Origin: Chryseobacterium mulctrae
GTDB lineage: Bacteria; Bacteroidota; Bacteroidia; Flavobacteriales; Weeksellaceae
Assembly: GCF_006175945.1 (NCBI RefSeq)
Contig: NZ_VAJL01000001.1
Span: 2,604,001 to 2,668,000 of the forward strand
Length of the DNA: 64,000 bases
Reading direction: 5' to 3'
The notes under the pieces are model-generated. The model was given only the letters and a program-made list of their open reading frames with translations, did no database searches and was not told the DNA's origin. This document shows, in pieces, positions 51,524 through 61,561 of this stretch (the first letter of the stretch is position 1; every line of letters starts with the position of its first letter). The translations under genes and the position numbers were made by a program.

Positions 51524-52525
51524 ATGGAAAACCCGAATCCAAAAGTTTCTGTAATTGTCCCTGTTTACAACGTTGAACATTATTTGGCTAAATGTCTTGA
51601 TTCTTTGGTGAACCAAAGTCTGCAGAATATTGAAATTATCGTTGTAAATGATGGAAGTAAAGACGGTTCGGGAAATATTATTCAGCAATATTCGGAAAAG
51701 TATTCGGATAAAATAAAAGCTTTTACCAAAGAAAATGGAGGTTTAAGTGATGCAAGAAACTTTGGGATTGATCAAGCAACGGGAGATTATTTGGGGTTTG
51801 TAGACAGTGATGATTATGTTTCTGGAACAATGTTTGAAGACATGTTGAATCTGGCTGAAAAAAACTGTGCGGAAATGGTAATCTGCAATATTCAGAAAGT
51901 GGATGAAGAAGGAAATGTAACGCAGAAGCTGACCCAAATTCCTAATATGCCTGAAAAAATTGTTTTGGAAACAAATTTTTCTGCTTTCTCAGATTTGAGT
52001 TATTTTGCTTGTAATAAATTATTCATAAAAGAGCTATTTGCTCATAAAAGATTTAAAAAAGGCGTTCATTTTGAAGATATTCAGTTGATTCCTCAGCTTT
52101 TGCTGGAAAGTAAAATAATAGCACAGACGCAAAATTTTCATTATCAATATCTTGAAAGAGCAAATTCTATCTCAAAAACCCACAACGAGAGAGGTTTGGA
52201 TATTTTGAAAGCAGTAGAAGATGTGGAAGCCGTTTTTAAAGTTTCAAAATATTCTTCAAAAACAAAAGAATTACAGGGCTTTCAGATTTTAGAAGGAGTT
52301 TATTCTTTTTTGGCTTATCTGGCTTTTGTTAAAAGTGAAGTTCAATTCTATAGAATGTCTCAAGAGCTTGAGGATTTTATACGAAAAAGAGATGTTAAAA
52401 TGAAAGATATATTGTGTTACAGTCGTTTTGGTAAGAATTATCTTTTATCTTTACCCCTGAAAAAAATAATATTCTATCTGCTTTTTTTCACTGGACAAAA
52501 AAAAATGATACGAAAACTTATGTAA
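51524..52525 (+). CDS. GT2 family glycosyltransferase
   Basis: 333 residues. GT-A fold, VSVIVPVYNVEHYLAKCLDS, VVNDGSKDGS, GLSDARNFGI and the metal-binding DSDDYV. Probably transfers a sugar to a lipid-linked oligosaccharide at the inner membrane face. It overlaps no gene and starts 3 bases after the ureohydrolase-fold gene. A WecA-type gene follows after about 100 bases, opening the polysaccharide block. Confidence 0.92.
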   Translation: MENPNPKVSVIVPVYNVEHYLAKCLDSLVNQSLQNIEIIVVNDGSKDGSGNIIQQYSEKYSDKIKAFTKENGGLSDARNFGIDQATGDYLGFVDSDDYVSGTMFEDMLNLAEKNCAEMVICNIQKVDEEGNVTQKLTQIPNMPEKIVLETNFSAFSDLSYFACNKLFIKELFAHKRFKKGVHFEDIQLIPQLLLESKIIAQTQNFHYQYLERANSISKTHNERGLDILKAVEDVEAVFKVSKYSSKTKELQGFQILEGVYSFLAYLAFVKSEVQFYRMSQELEDFIRKRDVKMKDILCYSRFGKNYLLSLPLKKIIFYLLFFTGQKKMIRKLM

Positions 52526-52628
52526 ACACAAATGAGATTTCAGTATTTTGGAAATAAATTTTTGAAGTTTGATATTTTAGAAATTTATATTGAAATTTGC
52601 TGAAAACTAGTAGCTTAAAAAGCAGTTG

Positions 52629-53759
52629 ATGAAAAATTTTGAATTATTCTTGAGTGAAACTGGGATTTCTATTTTTTACATAAAAATAGGGTTGGGTTTC
52701 TTGTCTTCTTTTCTGATTACGTTTTTTTCTATTCCCACAATTATTAAAATTTCAAAACGTAAAAACCTGATGGATGAGCCAGGTGTAAGGAGCTCTCATC
52801 TTAGAAAAATTCCTAATTTGGGTGGCATTGCGATGTTTTATTCCATAGGAATTTGTACTTCAATTTTTGCGTATGAAATCTTCGATTTATATAAATTTCT
52901 TTTTGCCTCGCTGATTATTCTGCTTTATGTAGGAATTATGGATGATATTGTTGTCATGCGTGCCTACAAGAAATTGGTTGCACAGATTGTAGTATCGGCT
53001 TTCATCGTAATTGGTTCAGATGTAAGAATCAGAAATTTATTTGGAATTTTTGGTATTTACGAAATTCATTATTTGGTAAGTATCATTTTTACAATTATTA
53101 CTTTTATTATTCTTATCAATGCATTCAATCTTATTGATGGGATTGACGGTCTTGCGGGTGGGTATTCTCTTATTTGTAGTGCACTTTTTGGAATTAGTTA
53201 TTATCGTTTAGGAGAGTATAATTATCCATTAGTTATTTTATCGATCGTTTTAATTGGCTCTGTATTAGCATTTTTATATTATAATTTATCTAATTTACGG
53301 GCGACAAAGATATTTATGGGTGATACGGGTTCTATGCTTTTAGGATTTTTATTGGCATTTACGTGTATATGTTTTATAGATATTTTTATAGATAAAAAAA
53401 CGCTGAGTGTTCCGAGATATCATTTGAAATCGGCTCCTGTAGTGGCCGTTGCAATTCTTATTCTCCCCATTGTTGATACATTAAATGTTATTATCGTGAG
53501 ACTTTGGAATAAAAAATCACCTTTTGAAGCAGATAAAAACCATATTCACCATAAACTTCTTCAGCTTAATCTCACCCATAGAAGAGCTAGCTTTTATATT
53601 ATATGCTATTATTTGTTTATCGTTACAGTTACATATTGCTTTAGACACGCTAATGTGAATCTATTATTGTTGATCATTCTGTTTTTAGGTTTTTTAGGAG
53701 CTTATATTCCAGATATTATTTTTCTATTACGGAATAAAAAACTAAAAACTAATAATTAA
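52629..53759 (+). CDS. WecA/MraY-type undecaprenyl-phosphate sugar-1-phosphate transferase
   Basis: 376 residues from ATG 52629. It is polytopic and shows the family hallmarks LMDEPGVRSSHLRKIPNLGG, INAFNLIDGIDGLAGG (Asp-rich site), FMGDTGSMLLGFLLAF and the HIHHKLLQLNLTHRRA loop (H-I-H-H). It starts polysaccharide or O-antigen synthesis by loading a sugar-1-phosphate on the lipid carrier. It is followed by wza- and wzc-like genes, so it probably primes the exported polymer. Confidence 0.93.
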   Translation: MKNFELFLSETGISIFYIKIGLGFLSSFLITFFSIPTIIKISKRKNLMDEPGVRSSHLRKIPNLGGIAMFYSIGICTSIFAYEIFDLYKFLFASLIILLYVGIMDDIVVMRAYKKLVAQIVVSAFIVIGSDVRIRNLFGIFGIYEIHYLVSIIFTIITFIILINAFNLIDGIDGLAGGYSLICSALFGISYYRLGEYNYPLVILSIVLIGSVLAFLYYNLSNLRATKIFMGDTGSMLLGFLLAFTCICFIDIFIDKKTLSVPRYHLKSAPVVAVAILILPIVDTLNVIIVRLWNKKSPFEADKNHIHHKLLQLNLTHRRASFYIICYYLFIVTVTYCFRHANVNLLLLIILFLGFLGAYIPDIIFLLRNKKLKTNN

Positions 53760-53763
53760 ATTA

Positions 53764-53771
53764 TATTTTTG
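53764..53771 (+). promoter_or_regulatory. -7 element TATTTTTG before the Wza-like gene
   Basis: TATTTTTG matches TAnnTTTG, 18 bases before the preferred ATG 53790. This suggests that the export genes can be transcribed on their own, apart from the transferase gene. Confidence 0.4.
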
Positions 53772-53789
53772 CAAACTACATTTATTACG

Positions 53790-54629
53790 ATGAAAATTTA
53801 TAAATACTTCCTATCCTTAATTTTGCCTTTTTTGATGGTTTCTTGTATCACTACAAAAGACGTAAAATATATGCAGCCAAGTGAAAGCCTTGTTATCAAT
53901 GAAGAAGGTTTGATTCCCTATAATATTCCTGTTTACAGGGTTACCAAAAATGATATGCTGACTTTGAATATTGTAACAACTCCTAAAGGTGATGCAGCTC
54001 AGTTTTATTCTTCTTTAAATGCTCAAGCGACAGGAAATAATATTTCATTTAGCGGAGGCGGTGGAAATGGGACAGGCGGAAACGCAATGATCTATTTTAA
54101 CGGTTTGAAAGTTGATTCGAAAGGGGATATATTGGTTTTCGGTATCGGATATGTAAAAGCAGAAGGTAGAACCATAGAAGAGATTACTCAGGAGCTTCAA
54201 CAAAAAGTAAATGAAAATTTCCAGGAGGGTAAATCTGAAGTAAGGCTCAATACAGATGGGATAACCTATTATGTCTTAGGGGATATTGAAACTACCGGCA
54301 TTACAGGAGAGAAAAAGGCTCACAAAAATACATTGACTTTAACAGAGGCAATTTCTATTAATGGAGGACTAAACAGAACCATAGATCGTAAAAATATTGT
54401 AGTGTATAGAAAACTCCCGGAAGGTATCAAAAAAGCTAAGATTGATCTTACACGAGAAGATGTGATGAATTCTCCTTATTATTATGTGCAAAATGGAGAT
54501 GAGATTTTCCTGACTACGCAGAGAAGAGCTCTCAATGGCTTTGGAAAAGATCCAATACAAACACTAATCAGTGGCGTTTCTGTACTTACAACGGCATTGT
54601 CAATTTATCTACTTATTAAAAACCTTTAA
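53790..54629 (+). CDS. Wza-like outer-membrane polysaccharide export lipoprotein
   Basis: 279 residues from ATG 53790 (MKIYKYFLSLILPFLMVSC, lipobox MVSC). A longer version from TTG 53769 would displace the signal peptide. The poly-export domain is visible in NIPVYRVTKNDMLTLNIVTT, followed by a SLBB-like part (YYVLGDIETTGITG, AISINGGLNRTIDRKNI). A C-terminal hydrophobic helix closes the protein. It forms the outer-membrane pore for capsule or EPS. Three bases precede the start of the Wzc-like gene. Confidence 0.9.
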   Translation: MKIYKYFLSLILPFLMVSCITTKDVKYMQPSESLVINEEGLIPYNIPVYRVTKNDMLTLNIVTTPKGDAAQFYSSLNAQATGNNISFSGGGGNGTGGNAMIYFNGLKVDSKGDILVFGIGYVKAEGRTIEEITQELQQKVNENFQEGKSEVRLNTDGITYYVLGDIETTGITGEKKAHKNTLTLTEAISINGGLNRTIDRKNIVVYRKLPEGIKKAKIDLTREDVMNSPYYYVQNGDEIFLTTQRRALNGFGKDPIQTLISGVSVLTTALSIYLLIKNL

Positions 54630-54632
54630 TGT

Positions 54633-57125
54633 ATGATTCCAGGAAAAGAAGCTTTAGTAGGTAAGAATGAACCGCAAAAAGAAAAATACGGATCATTTGC
54701 TTTATTTGATATAGAACACTTTTTAAGAAGAATCCTTCGAAACTGGTATTGGTTTATATTGATGTTGTCTATTGGGTATGCTGTGTCATGGTTTTATGGC
54801 AAGTATTATGCACAAAATATCTATGCATCAGATTTAAAGTTAAGTATTTCAAACAATACAGCAAGTTATTTTACACCAAGCCAGTCAATTAATTTTATAT
54901 GGGGGCAAAATGGTAATCAAGATGGTATCTATTTGAAAAAAATGTTATTGTCTAGGTCGCACAATGAATTTTTAGTAAAAGAATTAGGACTTTTTGTAAA
55001 TTATAGTACAAAAGGAGTTATTAAATCTACTTTTTTGGATAAAAATGACTCCCCTGTATTTTTAGAAATAGATAGAAAACATTTACAACAAGTCAATTAT
55101 CCTATTACCCTGACTCCTAAAGGAGAAAATTCTTACCAGATAAGTTTGCCGGAAGAAGGACAGTCAAATTATTTGTATTCTTATGATTTTGAGGGCTTTA
55201 AGAGTGTCAAAAGCTTTGCCAGACCTGTCGATAAAACGGTCAAGGTCAACGAATGGTATACAACACCCAATCTTAGGTTTAGATTGGTTCCTAACCCCGT
55301 AGCTCCTTCTATAAATTTAGAAAATATTATTGTAAATCTCTCTACGGTAAACGATGCAGTAAATGAAATTGTTTCTACAGTGGGGGTAGATTTTGATAGA
55401 GAAATTAATACTATTATGATAATCTCTAAAACGGGATTTAACCTAAATAGTACAGTTAATTTTCTTAATAAATCTGTGGCTGAGCTTCAGAAAAAAAGGT
55501 TTAATGATAAAATAAAAGTTGATCAAAATACAGAGCTGTATTTGAAAAACAGTTTGACAGATATTAGAAAAAAGCTAGATTCAAGTGCGGCATATCTAAA
55601 CTATCTTAAGGTTTCAGAGAAATTATATGATATTACCAACAGAGACGAAAAATCTTTGCAAAAAATAAAAGAACTAGAAGCCAAAAAAGCAGATATACTT
55701 AGTAAAATGAATTCTTTGAATAGTATCAGAAACTCTGTAGAATCTCAAGGTTTCGATAGAATGATTAGTCCTTCTGCGGCCGGGTTTGATGATGGTCTTT
55801 TTACTGCGTCTGTTTCTGAGCTAAAAGCGCTTTATCTTAAGAAAAGAGAATTGGCATCAATTTATACCCCTAATTCGGAACCTATTAAGGAAATAAACCG
55901 ATTGATCAGTGAAGCAAAAACAAATTCTTCTGGATCTCTTAGAAATGTTCATACTGTTTATACTACAGAACTAAACAAAATAGATCAGCAAATCTCAGAA
56001 GCAAGTACTGATCTTACAACATATCCTGAAAAGCAAAGGAAATATCTTGATGCGGAAAGGGGCTACAATATGATAGAAGCCACTTACAATAGCTTGCTTG
56101 CTAGACAGAACGAAAGCCAGATGAGACTTGCAACCAATCAGTCTGACATTACGGTCATTGACCCTGCGAAAAATCTTGGACAAGGACCTATTGGGCCTAA
56201 TGTGAAAGGAACGAAAATGACAATTATCGGCGGGTTACTTGCTTTTCCATTTGTTTTGATTCTTTTAGGAAGCCTTTTTGATAGTAAAATAAGGAACATT
56301 AAAGAATTGATTAGTGCAACCAGAATACCACTATTGGGAGTAATTGGTAATAATAACAATGAAAGTATGCTTACGGTTTTGAACACTCCGAAATCTTCAG
56401 TTTCAGAAGCGTTTAGGGGTATTCGAGCAAATATAAGATTTTTGTCAGGGGAAGATAATAAAAGTAAGGTTATCTTGGTGACTTCATCTATTGGAGGAGA
56501 AGGAAAAACATATATTTCAATAAATCTGGCTTCGGTTTTAGGTTTAAGTGACAAGAAAACTATTTTATTGGGAATGGATTTGCGGAAACCAAAAATTTTC
56601 GGAGATTTTAATGTTGATAATAAGCTGGGGATTTCAAATTATCTTACCGGAGAAGCATCAATTGATCAGATTATTAACAAAACAAAAATCCCTAATCTTG
56701 ATGTGGCAACTTCAGGTCCAATTCCTCCAAATCCATCTGAGCTATTGATGAGCGAAAGAAATATCAAGTTTATAGAGGAACTTAGACAATTGTATGATTT
56801 TATTATCATCGATTCACCACCAGCTGGACTTGTTGCTGATTCTTATGAGCTGATGAAGCATTCTGATGCCAACTTGTATGTTGTGCGTCATGAGTATACT
56901 GAAAAATATATGCTGAAGATGATCACAGAAAAATATCATAACAATGAAATCAAACATTTAGGTTTAGTTTATAATGATTATGTAATTAAACAGGGGTATG
57001 GTTATGGCTACGGGTATGGTTACGGGTATGGTTACGGGTATGGCTATTTTGATGAAGATAAAAATTATAAAGAGCCTCTTTTGATTAAAATAAGAAACAA
57101 AATAAGAGCAGTTTTTAATAGATAG
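54633..57125 (+). CDS. Wzc-like BY-kinase with Gly-Tyr repeat tail
   Basis: 830 residues. N-terminal Wzz domain between two membrane helices (WYWFILMLSIGYAVSWFYG and MTIIGGLLAFPFVLILLGSL), with a long coiled-coil periplasmic part. Bacterial tyrosine kinase domain: Walker A IGGEGKTYISINLASVLG, Walker A' ILLGMDLRKPKI, Walker B FIIIDSPPAGLV. The usual C-terminal tyrosine cluster is a run of nine Gly-Tyr pairs (56994-57045) made from a short DNA repeat. Autophosphorylation of this cluster regulates polymer length and export with Wza. Near certain identity. Confidence 0.94.
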   Translation: MIPGKEALVGKNEPQKEKYGSFALFDIEHFLRRILRNWYWFILMLSIGYAVSWFYGKYYAQNIYASDLKLSISNNTASYFTPSQSINFIWGQNGNQDGIYLKKMLLSRSHNEFLVKELGLFVNYSTKGVIKSTFLDKNDSPVFLEIDRKHLQQVNYPITLTPKGENSYQISLPEEGQSNYLYSYDFEGFKSVKSFARPVDKTVKVNEWYTTPNLRFRLVPNPVAPSINLENIIVNLSTVNDAVNEIVSTVGVDFDREINTIMIISKTGFNLNSTVNFLNKSVAELQKKRFNDKIKVDQNTELYLKNSLTDIRKKLDSSAAYLNYLKVSEKLYDITNRDEKSLQKIKELEAKKADILSKMNSLNSIRNSVESQGFDRMISPSAAGFDDGLFTASVSELKALYLKKRELASIYTPNSEPIKEINRLISEAKTNSSGSLRNVHTVYTTELNKIDQQISEASTDLTTYPEKQRKYLDAERGYNMIEATYNSLLARQNESQMRLATNQSDITVIDPAKNLGQGPIGPNVKGTKMTIIGGLLAFPFVLILLGSLFDSKIRNIKELISATRIPLLGVIGNNNNESMLTVLNTPKSSVSEAFRGIRANIRFLSGEDNKSKVILVTSSIGGEGKTYISINLASVLGLSDKKTILLGMDLRKPKIFGDFNVDNKLGISNYLTGEASIDQIINKTKIPNLDVATSGPIPPNPSELLMSERNIKFIEELRQLYDFIIIDSPPAGLVADSYELMKHSDANLYVVRHEYTEKYMLKMITEKYHNNEIKHLGLVYNDYVIKQGYGYGYGYGYGYGYGYGYFDEDKNYKEPLLIKIRNKIRAVFNR
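56994..57045 (+). repeat. Tandem GGN-TAY microsatellite in the Wzc tail
   Basis: GGGTATGGTTATGGCTACGG and onward is built from a six-base unit GGN-TAY, with a higher 12-base unit TACGGGTATGGT repeated three times. It encodes nine consecutive Gly-Tyr pairs. A change in repeat number would alter the count of tyrosines in steps of one or two without shifting the frame. Confidence 0.88.
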
Positions 57126-57291
57126 AGATAAAATAGATCCTCATTAACTGGGGATTTATTGTTTATAAATTTTTTAGAAAACTATTAAAAAAAGAATAAA
57201 TTTGTTACTTTGTCGTTTACTTTATAACAAATTATATTTTTTTGTTTATTTTTAACTAAACATTAAGATTATCATTAATATAAAAATGTTT

Positions 57292-57299
57292 TATATTTG
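57292..57299 (+). promoter_or_regulatory. -7 element TATATTTG
   Basis: TATATTTG matches TAnnTTTG, 42 bases before ATG 57342. The 216-base gap between the Wzc-like and DUF6089-type genes otherwise has only a weak hairpin near 57133-57157 and AT-rich sequence. Confidence 0.55.
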
Positions 57300-57341
57300 C
57301 AAAAATTAATTTTTAAAATAACCATAAATCCATATTCTTTT

Positions 57342-58235
57342 ATGAATAAAAAATTATTGTTTAGCTTCCTTACCCTCTTAGGAACTGTGGTAAGTTTAAA
57401 AGCACAAAGAAATGAATTGGGAATTCGCTTAGGGATGAGTAATCTTGTTGGCGATATAGGAAAAACCAATTACATTTTACAGCAACCTTTGGATTTGGAT
57501 AGAGCTTCAGAATGGGGCGTTCCTTTTTATGGTGGTATTTTATATAGATTTAATTTTAATCCACATCAGACAGTTAGATTAGACTTAGGGTATAACCAGG
57601 TGCAGTTTAGCGATAAGGCAGCAAAAGAAGAATATAGAAGAAACAGAAACTCATTTGGTAAAAATAATATTTACGAAGCAAGTTTAATGTTTGAGTACAA
57701 TTTCTTTCCTGTAAATAATGAACAATTAAGTATGTTGAGCCCTTATATTTTTGGGGGAATTGGAGGTTTAATGTTTGATGCTCCAAAAGCTACTTTAACA
57801 CACGATTTTAGAAGAAATGCAGATGGTGTCGCACAGGCTCCAATTAATGAAACAGATTTTGTAACTACAACAGAATATTCTTTGGGAAAGAAAACAGTTG
57901 CACAGATTCCTTTCGGGGTTGGTTTAAAATATAAATTCAATCATGGATGGGCTATTTTTGCTGAAGCTACTTTCAGATATACTTTAACTGATCAACTTGA
58001 TCACAGTAAAATTCTTGCAAAAGATGTGATTAGTAATTATAATGCAGATATTTTGAGCCCTACAACCGGAGGTTCTTTGCTGCAAACTGGGAATTATTAT
58101 ATCGTTTCTAAAGAAAGAGAAACCGCTTATATAAACAACAGAGCTGTAGGTGATACAAACTCTAAAGATTGGATGAATACTTTTAGTTTAGGATTGACCT
58201 ATTCTTTTGGTAGACCACCATGTTATTGTGATTAA
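57342..58235 (+). CDS. DUF6089-type outer membrane beta-barrel protein
   Basis: About 297 residues from ATG 57342 (MNKKLLFSFLTLLGTVVSLKAQ, signal peptide). A TTG-started frame adds 15 unlikely residues. The mature protein is an eight-strand-like barrel: LGIRLGMSNLVGDIGKTNY, GGILYRFNFNPHQTVRLDLG, SPYIFGGIGGLMFD, PFGVGLKYKFNHGWAIFAEA, ending NTFSLGLTYSFG. In flavobacteria this gene typically comes just before uppS and bamA, as here (6-base gap). It is probably an envelope-biogenesis accessory. Confidence 0.86.
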   Translation: MNKKLLFSFLTLLGTVVSLKAQRNELGIRLGMSNLVGDIGKTNYILQQPLDLDRASEWGVPFYGGILYRFNFNPHQTVRLDLGYNQVQFSDKAAKEEYRRNRNSFGKNNIYEASLMFEYNFFPVNNEQLSMLSPYIFGGIGGLMFDAPKATLTHDFRRNADGVAQAPINETDFVTTTEYSLGKKTVAQIPFGVGLKYKFNHGWAIFAEATFRYTLTDQLDHSKILAKDVISNYNADILSPTTGGSLLQTGNYYIVSKERETAYINNRAVGDTNSKDWMNTFSLGLTYSFGRPPCYCD

Positions 58236-58241
58236 GAAACT

Positions 58242-58991
58242 ATGTCGTTGATAAAAAAACAAATAAATTCCGAGAATTTGCCAAAGCATGTAGCTATCAT
58301 TATGGATGGAAACGGAAGATGGGCAAAATCTCGTGGTGAAGAAAGAACTTTTGGTCATAAAAATGCCATTAATGCAGTAAGAAATGCCATTAATGCATGT
58401 AACGAGATCCATATCCCTTACCTTACCCTTTATACATTTTCCTCAGAAAATTGGAATAGACCTACAGATGAAGTAAATATCTTAATGAGTCTGCTCGCTG
58501 AGACACTTTTATTAGAAGCTGAAGAAATTTTTACGAAGGGATTAAGAATGCATGTTATTGGTAATTTAGATAAACTACCAGTTATGGTAAAAGACCAATT
58601 ACTGAGTGTGGTTGATCTTACAAAAGAAAACACAAAAGGAAATTTAGTATTAGCAATCAGCTATGGCTCGCAAAGTGAAATACTAAATGCTGTAAAAAAT
58701 ATAAGCTCCGATGTAAAAGAAGGAAAGGTAGAGGTGGAGAATATTGATGAGAAATTATTTGAAAACTATCTTTATACAAAAGATTTTCCACCAGTGGATC
58801 TACTTATCAGAACAAGTGGTGAAATAAGGATAAGCAATTTCCTGCTTTGGCAGATTGCTTATGCAGAACTTCAGTTTCTTAATGTTCTGTGGCCAGACTT
58901 TACAAAAGATATTTTCTTCCAATGTATTGTTGATTATCAAAATAAGGAAAGAAGATATGGTCTTACAGGCGACCAAATTCAAATTCAGTAA
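58242..58991 (+). CDS. uppS: Isoprenyl transferase (undecaprenyl diphosphate synthase)
   Basis: 249 residues. Cis-prenyltransferase that builds the C55 lipid carrier. The motif HVAIIMDGNGRWAKSRGEER with its catalytic Asp, TLYTFSSENWNRP, and RTSGEIRISNFLLWQIAYAE then LWPDF are all present. Closely spaced with the barrel gene upstream and bamA 28 bases downstream. Confidence 0.97.
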   Translation: MSLIKKQINSENLPKHVAIIMDGNGRWAKSRGEERTFGHKNAINAVRNAINACNEIHIPYLTLYTFSSENWNRPTDEVNILMSLLAETLLLEAEEIFTKGLRMHVIGNLDKLPVMVKDQLLSVVDLTKENTKGNLVLAISYGSQSEILNAVKNISSDVKEGKVEVENIDEKLFENYLYTKDFPPVDLLIRTSGEIRISNFLLWQIAYAELQFLNVLWPDFTKDIFFQCIVDYQNKERRYGLTGDQIQIQ

Positions 58992-59019
58992 ATTTTAAGA
59001 AAAGAAAGATTACGATAAA

Positions 59020-61557
59020 ATGAAGTTTAGACTATTACCCATCATTATGTTTGCTGCTTCTGCACATTTTTATGGACAGGTAACTCCGCAAGACAGTACA
59101 AAGGTTGAGACCGCTGCTGTTCTTGCAGAAAATCAAACAGGAACTTACACGCTGAAGGACATTGTTGTTGATGGGGTAAAAAAATACACACCAGCTCAGA
59201 TCTTTAGATTTACAGGCCTATCAAAAGGTGAAATTGTAGATATTCCGGGGCAGAAGGTAAGTAATGCTATCAAAAAACTTTGGGATTCTCAATCTTTCTC
59301 TGAAGTGGAAGTTTATGTAGAAAGCATCGAGGGACAGACCGTTGTTCTTAGATTTTATCTACAAGACTTAAAAGACCTTGGCGAAGTAAAATTTACAGGT
59401 AAAGGAATCGGAAAGTCTAAAGGTGAAAAATTAGCAAAAGACAATAATTTAAAGCCAGGAACAAAGATCACTCAAAATCTTGTTTCTAGCCTTAAAACAA
59501 ATATTCCTAAAGATTACGTTAAAAAAGGTTTTGCAGATGCTAAAATCACGATTCAGGATAAGGTAAACGCAAGTGATCCTAATCTTGTTGACTGGACAAT
59601 CAATGTAGACAAAGGGAAAAGAATAAAAATCAGCCACATCGAGTTTGAAGGAAACGAAAGTGTAACTGATGCAAAGCTTAGAAAAAAAGCTTTCAAAGAA
59701 ACCAAACAAAAGAGATTTGGGATCGGTGGTATTTTGAAATCTTCAAAATTTGTTGAAGAAAAATACCAGGAAGACAAACAAAGCTTAATTAATTATTACA
59801 ATTCATTAGGGTACAGAGATGCTGCAATTGTTTCTGATTCTGTATGGAGGAATAAAAAGAATAACTACGAAATCAATGTTAAATTGAAAGAAGGTAAAAA
59901 ATATTATATTGGTGATATTACTTTTACCGGAAATACAGTTTTTGCTACAGAATATCTTCAAAGAATCTTGGGATATAAGAAAGGAGATATTTACGATGCA
60001 GTAGGTTTCAACAAAAAAGTAGGGGAAGACGGAGGAAAAGAAGATGATTCTGATATCAAATCAAATTACATGAATAACGGTTATCTTTTCTCAAACGTTA
60101 CTCCTGTAGAAAAATCGGTTAATGGTGATGCTGTTAATCTTGAAATCAGAATTGTTGAAGGTGAACAGGCAAGTTGGAACAAAGTAACTTGGTCTGGTAA
60201 CACTACAACTCATGACCATGTGATTTTGAGAGCGTTAAGAACGAAACCTGGCGAATTGTTTAAGAAAACAGAAATCAAAAGAACATTTTTTGATTTAGCG
60301 TCAATGTCATTCTTTGATCCTCAACAGATCGGTCAGGATATTCAGCCAAATCAACAAGATAATACAGTTGATATCGGTTGGAAATTAGTAGAAAAAGGTT
60401 CTTCTCAGGTCCAGTTGCAAGCTGGTTACGGAGGTAACAGTTTCATCGGAACTTTAGGACTTACTTTTAATAACTTTTCATTGAGAAATTTCTTGAAGCT
60501 TAAAGATTTTAGACCGGTACCTCAAGGTGATGGTCAGACTTTATCTATTCAGGCTCAAGCCGGACAATATTTCCAGAATTATGGAGTTTCGTTTACAGAA
60601 CCTTGGTTGTTTGGTACAAAACCAACAGCTCTTTCTGTAAGTTTAAATAATTCTAGAGTTAATTATAGCCAGTCTACAGGACCAGATCAGAGATTAAATA
60701 TTTTCTCAGCTACTGTGGGTTTAAATAGATATTTAAGATGGCCGGACGATTATTTCTCTTTATACACAGGGATTCAATTCCAAAAATATAACTTCAGCAA
60801 TTATCCTTTTGAGTTTGGTGATACCACAGAATTATACGGTAATGCAAACAATTTAAGTTTAAATGTTGGATTAAGCAGAAACTCTGCAGGTATAGATCCT
60901 ATTTTCCCTACAGTGGGTTCAAATATTGAAGTATCTGGTAAATTTACTCCACCGTATTCATTGTTCAGTAATAAAAATTATTCAACGATGGCACCTACTG
61001 ATAAATATAAGTGGATGGAATTTTATAAGGTGAAATTTAAAGTCGATGTTTACAATGAAGTTATCGGAAAACTTGTTTTAAGATCTTCTGCTGAAATGGG
61101 CTTCATGGATGGTTACAATAAGGAATTAGGAGCGCCACCCTTTGAAAGATTCTACGTGGGTGGAACCGGACTTTTTGGAGGTAGATTTGATGGTAGAGAA
61201 TTGATTCCATTAAGAGGTTATGAAAATGCTTCTACATATGGTGGCCAGGCTGAAGATATTACTCAAAGAGGAGGAGGTACTATTTACAACAGATTTACAT
61301 TAGAACTAAGATATCCGATTTCATTAAATCAAACAGCCAAAATTTATGCACTTACATTTGCAGAAGGAGGTAACGTTTGGAACAAGTGGGGAAATTATAA
61401 CCCTTTCCAGCTTAAAAGATCTGTTGGTGTGGGGGTAAGAGTTTACATGGGAGCATTTGGTTTAATAGGATTTGACTTCGCTTATGGATTTGATAAAACA
61501 ATCAGTGGTGATGTTTCAGGAGGTAGAACACACTTCTTAATGAACCAATCTTTATAA
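59020..61557 (+). CDS. bamA: BamA, outer membrane protein assembly factor
   Basis: 845 residues. Signal peptide MKFRLLPIIMFAASAHFYG. Five POTRA-like repeats follow, for example YTLKDIVVDGVKKYTPAQIF, ISHIEFEGNESVTDAKLRKK and YYIGDITFTGNTVFATEYL. The Omp85 barrel has GYGGNSFIGTLGLTFNNF, a FYVGGTGLFGGRFDGRELIP (RGYE) loop equivalent, and a C-terminal strand ending in GDVSGGRTHFLMNQSL. It inserts beta-barrel proteins into the outer membrane. Two Skp/OmpH genes follow after 4 and 73 bases, the usual order. Confidence 0.97.
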   Translation: MKFRLLPIIMFAASAHFYGQVTPQDSTKVETAAVLAENQTGTYTLKDIVVDGVKKYTPAQIFRFTGLSKGEIVDIPGQKVSNAIKKLWDSQSFSEVEVYVESIEGQTVVLRFYLQDLKDLGEVKFTGKGIGKSKGEKLAKDNNLKPGTKITQNLVSSLKTNIPKDYVKKGFADAKITIQDKVNASDPNLVDWTINVDKGKRIKISHIEFEGNESVTDAKLRKKAFKETKQKRFGIGGILKSSKFVEEKYQEDKQSLINYYNSLGYRDAAIVSDSVWRNKKNNYEINVKLKEGKKYYIGDITFTGNTVFATEYLQRILGYKKGDIYDAVGFNKKVGEDGGKEDDSDIKSNYMNNGYLFSNVTPVEKSVNGDAVNLEIRIVEGEQASWNKVTWSGNTTTHDHVILRALRTKPGELFKKTEIKRTFFDLASMSFFDPQQIGQDIQPNQQDNTVDIGWKLVEKGSSQVQLQAGYGGNSFIGTLGLTFNNFSLRNFLKLKDFRPVPQGDGQTLSIQAQAGQYFQNYGVSFTEPWLFGTKPTALSVSLNNSRVNYSQSTGPDQRLNIFSATVGLNRYLRWPDDYFSLYTGIQFQKYNFSNYPFEFGDTTELYGNANNLSLNVGLSRNSAGIDPIFPTVGSNIEVSGKFTPPYSLFSNKNYSTMAPTDKYKWMEFYKVKFKVDVYNEVIGKLVLRSSAEMGFMDGYNKELGAPPFERFYVGGTGLFGGRFDGRELIPLRGYENASTYGGQAEDITQRGGGTIYNRFTLELRYPISLNQTAKIYALTFAEGGNVWNKWGNYNPFQLKRSVGVGVRVYMGAFGLIGFDFAYGFDKTISGDVSGGRTHFLMNQSL

Positions 61558-61561
61558 CAGT

